A DNA stretch of 64,000 bases from Terriglobia bacterium (GTDB lineage Bacteria; Acidobacteriota; Terriglobia; Bryobacterales; Bryobacteraceae), in NCBI GenBank assembly GCA_020073145.1, contig JAIQFS010000028.1, positions 1 to 64,000 on the forward strand, in the 5' to 3' direction. Every line of letters starts with the position of its first letter. Position 1 is the first letter of the stretch. The translations under genes and the position numbers were made by a program. Below the pieces are notes generated by a model. It had not been told where the DNA came from. It did no database searches and saw only the letters and a list, made by a program, of their open reading frames with translations. This document shows, piece by piece, positions 61,537 to 64,000 of the stretch.

Positions 61537-61644
61537 GAAATCGAAACCCGCTCCGGGCTCAACATAACACAATCGGACGGAAGCCCCGCGACGGTCCAAT
61601 CAATAATTTTTATCGCCCAGATAGGCAGATATGCATACAAAACG

Positions 61645-61661
61645 CTTATTTCCGTAATAAG
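61645..61661. promoter_or_regulatory. Inverted repeat in the AT-rich amt / permease divergent promoter region
   Basis: CTTATT (61645-61650) and AATAAG (61656-61661) form a perfect 6-base inverted repeat with a 5-base spacer, within an AT-rich island rare in this GC-rich window. A second palindrome-like site (TATACGTAAATA, about 61697-61708) lies further along. Candidate operator between divergent amt and APC permease genes; no clear -35/-10 pair was identified. Confidence 0.4.
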
Positions 61662-61778
61662 AATTTTCCGTTTCACTTCTGCGGGGGTTGCCGTCACTAT
61701 ACGTAAATACAGCCGGACCACGATCGTCCTGCCGTTCAGGCCTCACCGAGGCCGCATCGATCATCAAGGAGAGACTCA

Positions 61779-63587
61779 ATGGCAGAGAATTCCGCACCCC
61801 AAATGCAACCCACGTTAGGGTTGACCGGCCTCACGATGAATGCAATGGCGCTGATTGCCCCCGGCGCCTTCCTGTGGCTGACCTTTGTGGCCCAAGGCAC
61901 AGCAGGAAACACGGCGCCCGCGATGTGGATCGGCATCTTGTTCGCGGTGGCTTTATGCCTGGCCACGGCGGTCTGTTATGCCGAAATGGCGAAGCTGTAC
62001 CCAGGAACCGGGAGTTCGTATTACTTTGCCGAACAGTCCTTCCTCAACCACGCCACGGCCTGGCCGTATGCGCGTATTTCCAAGTTCATCGTCGGGTGGG
62101 GCTCCCACCTGTACTACTGGATTTATCCCGGTGTCATGGTCGGGGTCATGGGAGTCATCTGCGGCTACCTGGTCGGAACGCTGTGGCCGAGCTTTATGAG
62201 CGCTTCCAATCCGGGGCCGATGTTCATGATGCTCTGCGCCGTAATCACTTCGTTCGGTGTAGCCTACATCGCGCACCGCGGAGTGAACGGGTCGACCTCA
62301 GTCAACATTGCGATCAACATCATTCAGATCAGCGCGCTGCTGGTCTTCTCGGTAATGGCGTTGGGCTACCGCATGAATCATCCCCCGGGGACCGAGGCAT
62401 GGCAGTTTGACACATCGTCCGGAGACGCCTACACCTATGAGTTCGCGACCGAAAAGCAGACGGTGAACGGAACGACGGCCGACGTGATTTCGCGGGATGC
62501 CGCCGGTGTTCCCAAGCCCAAGCTGGATGCGGCGGGCAAGCCGGTTCCGTTCCATGTCGCCTATCCTGCGGCGGACGAAAAAGGGAACTTCCAGACGCAT
62601 CCGACCGCCAGTTCGGTGGTAGGAATCCATAACTTCGGGTGGATGTTCGTCCAGGCGACCATCGCCATTCTGATTCTGGTCGGATTCGAATCGGTCACCT
62701 CCATGGGAGGTGAGGCCAAAAACGCCAAGCGAGACATCCCCATTGCGGTCATCGTCTCGCTGCTGGTCCAGGGGGTGTTCTGTTACCTGATCGAGTACTT
62801 CGCGGCGAATTACTTCCTCAATAGCGGGTATCCGATGACGACGGCAACGGGTTCGGCGGCGCCCATCGGCGACATGATGATCGTCGTGGGCAACGCCATT
62901 CTGGGCGCCGGTCACGGACGAACGTTCATGTTGATCGAGGCGTTCACGGTGTTCCTGGCGATCATCGGGACGACGCTTTCCTGCATGAATACCGCGGCGC
63001 GCGTGACCTATGCCATGGGGAAGGATTCGGAACTGCCGGACCACCTGGGCACGCTGCACTCGGCCAACCTGACGCCGCACCGCGCCATCTGGCTGCTGGC
63101 CGCGATTTCGGCCGTGGTTGGCTGCCTGACGGTGTCCAATCTCTTCGGGGATGCCGGCGCCCTCACGGATGCGACCGTCAAAGCTTTGCCGCAAGGTTTC
63201 TGGTCGAGTGTGGGCTACATGTCACATGACGCCATGGCGGCTCTGCCCAATTCGCTGCTTACGGTGACGCTGGCCTCGAATTTCGGGACCTTCCTGCTGT
63301 ATATGCTGAGCTGCTTCACGTGCATTGTGGCCTTCCACAATCATCCGCAGTACAGCTTCATCCGGCACATGGCCATTCCCGTATTCGGGCTGCTGGCGAA
63401 CCTGGCCTGCATGGCCTTCTACCTGATCGGGCCGTTCATGGGCTTCGGAACCAAGCTGGAACCGTTCACGGCGTTAGGGGTGGCGGCCGTCTGGCTGATC
63501 TACGGCGGTATCTACTTCGTCCGGTCGAATAAAGCGACAGGACGCACGACCATTGTCTCCGCCAAGACCAAAGCGGCGATGGGCTAA
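61779..63587 (+). CDS. APC-superfamily amino acid permease
   Basis: AAGGAGAG precedes the ATG. The 602-residue permease has GLTGLTMNAMALIAPGAFLW, YAEMAKLYPGTGSSYYFAEQ (helix 2 region), VGFESVTSMGGEAKNAKRDI and TTLSCMNTAARVTYAMGKDS. An ~85-residue hydrophilic insert lies near residues 205-290. About 12 helices. Substrate unknown; GABA/glutamate- or polyamine-type relatives are possible. A strong terminator follows. Confidence 0.9.
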   Translation: MAENSAPQMQPTLGLTGLTMNAMALIAPGAFLWLTFVAQGTAGNTAPAMWIGILFAVALCLATAVCYAEMAKLYPGTGSSYYFAEQSFLNHATAWPYARISKFIVGWGSHLYYWIYPGVMVGVMGVICGYLVGTLWPSFMSASNPGPMFMMLCAVITSFGVAYIAHRGVNGSTSVNIAINIIQISALLVFSVMALGYRMNHPPGTEAWQFDTSSGDAYTYEFATEKQTVNGTTADVISRDAAGVPKPKLDAAGKPVPFHVAYPAADEKGNFQTHPTASSVVGIHNFGWMFVQATIAILILVGFESVTSMGGEAKNAKRDIPIAVIVSLLVQGVFCYLIEYFAANYFLNSGYPMTTATGSAAPIGDMMIVVGNAILGAGHGRTFMLIEAFTVFLAIIGTTLSCMNTAARVTYAMGKDSELPDHLGTLHSANLTPHRAIWLLAAISAVVGCLTVSNLFGDAGALTDATVKALPQGFWSSVGYMSHDAMAALPNSLLTVTLASNFGTFLLYMLSCFTCIVAFHNHPQYSFIRHMAIPVFGLLANLACMAFYLIGPFMGFGTKLEPFTALGVAAVWLIYGGIYFVRSNKATGRTTIVSAKTKAAMG

Positions 63588-63607
63588 GAGGCATAGACAG
63601 ACGCGAT

Positions 63608-63645
63608 CGGGCGGGCCGTAGTATATTGGCCCGCCCGCTTTTTTT
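63608..63645 (+). terminator. Intrinsic terminator after the permease gene
   Basis: CGGGCGGGCC (63608-63617) and GGCCCGCCCG (63628-63637) form a perfect 10-base stem with a 10-base loop, followed by CTTTTTTT. It is 20 bases after the permease stop and immediately before the phosphatase gene. Confidence 0.92.
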
Positions 63646-63657
63646 ATGGGAGACTCG

Positions 63658-64000
63658 ATGAGTAGCCATCGAGGGTTACTCTTCAATACCGTGGGAAGTG
63701 TTTCCGGCTTAAACCAGCCTCGGCCCGATGCCGGGCTGGACGTGGAATTCGCGCAGCTTTCCGATCCGGGTCGCATTCGTGGACACAACGAAGACTACCT
63801 CGGGCACATGGCACCAGAGACTCCGGCTCGGGCCCGCACGCACGGCTGGCTTTTCGCCGTCGCCGATGGAGTGGGAGGCCACGATAAAGGCGAGGTAGCT
63901 TCACGCACGGCGATCGACACGGTGATGGCCGGGTTCGGGGGAGCCGTGGCGGGGGAGCCGCACGCCGGCTTACTCGAGCGTCTTCTGCAGTCGGCCAACC
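63658..64000 (+). CDS. PP2C-type serine/threonine phosphatase (cut by window edge)
   Basis: From the ATG at 63658 (GGGAG upstream; a second in-frame ATG at 63646 overlaps the terminator tail) the frame is open to the edge, 114 codons. It reads FAQLSDPGRIRGHNEDYLGH, motif R-x-x-N-E-D of PP2C phosphatases, and WLFAVADGVGGHDKGEVASR, the metal-binding A-D-G-x-G-G-x-x-x-G-E-x-A-S motif. The rest lies beyond the window. Confidence 0.9.
   Translation, partial: MSSHRGLLFNTVGSVSGLNQPRPDAGLDVEFAQLSDPGRIRGHNEDYLGHMAPETPARARTHGWLFAVADGVGGHDKGEVASRTAIDTVMAGFGGAVAGEPHAGLLERLLQSAN

Overview
This GC-rich window most likely comes from an acidobacterium of the Solibacter/Bryobacter kind (Acidobacteriota, Terriglobia). 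The best marker is a secreted protein at 7732-8508 made almost entirely of the Solibacter-type C-terminal domain (TIGR03437). It is supported by the STGPRTEEGK-type fragment at the left edge, secreted PDGKPDFSGVW and TPR proteins, and a large type B carboxylesterase. This is assignment by family recognition, not by a database search. I see no rRNA, tRNA, CRISPR array or prophage.

Layout. 1-3.3 kb is a decayed accessory patch: an edge-truncated gene, a truncated second copy of an esterase 3' end, the wreck of an integrase-type transposase, and small secreted or unknown genes. 3.5-8.5 kb holds the intact esterase, an Hsp70-like protein and two secreted proteins, all on the minus strand. 8.8-21.9 kb is one tightly overlapping plus-strand operon: ECF sigma factor, zinc-finger anti-sigma factor, a periplasmic protein, then a type II secretion system (gspE-F-G-H-I-J-K-L-M-C, a small secreted protein, gspD). 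22-26 kb has ligA diverging from a lipid kinase-AraC-glyoxalase group.

26.2-31.5 kb is a minus-strand branched-chain amino acid operon (ilvB-ilvN-ilvC-cimA). It is headed by a transcription attenuator with an Ile/Val-rich leader peptide; ilvB itself carries a frameshift. 31.6-33.8 kb contains stress or envelope genes (SYLF, a tiny membrane protein, a CsbD remnant, DUF3300). 33.8-38.2 kb is the conserved rpoN-hpf-rapZ block with alr upstream. 39-48.7 kb is a surface polysaccharide cluster: five glycosyltransferases (one a GT2-GT4 fusion), a methyltransferase with a long coiled coil, and a Wzt-type ABC ATPase. The partner permease is not in the window.

49-58.5 kb is mixed metabolism: a metallo-beta-lactamase, thioredoxin reductase, RidA and an S58 peptidase, followed by an Mla-type phospholipid transport operon (mlaE-mlaF-mlaD) coupled to a YdjC/HpnK-like deacetylase. 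58.6-64 kb holds a lipoprotein, a NarL-type response regulator, an ammonium transporter operon, an APC permease with a strong terminator, and the start of a PP2C phosphatase cut by the window edge.

The most distinctive items are the ilvB attenuator with its complete alternative-hairpin logic, the methyltransferase/coiled-coil/Wzt export module, the secretion operon headed by its own sigma/anti-sigma pair, an Mla ATPase lacking two canonical catalytic residues, an Amt with Gln in place of the first pore histidine, and a lipid kinase whose only plausible start is ATC.
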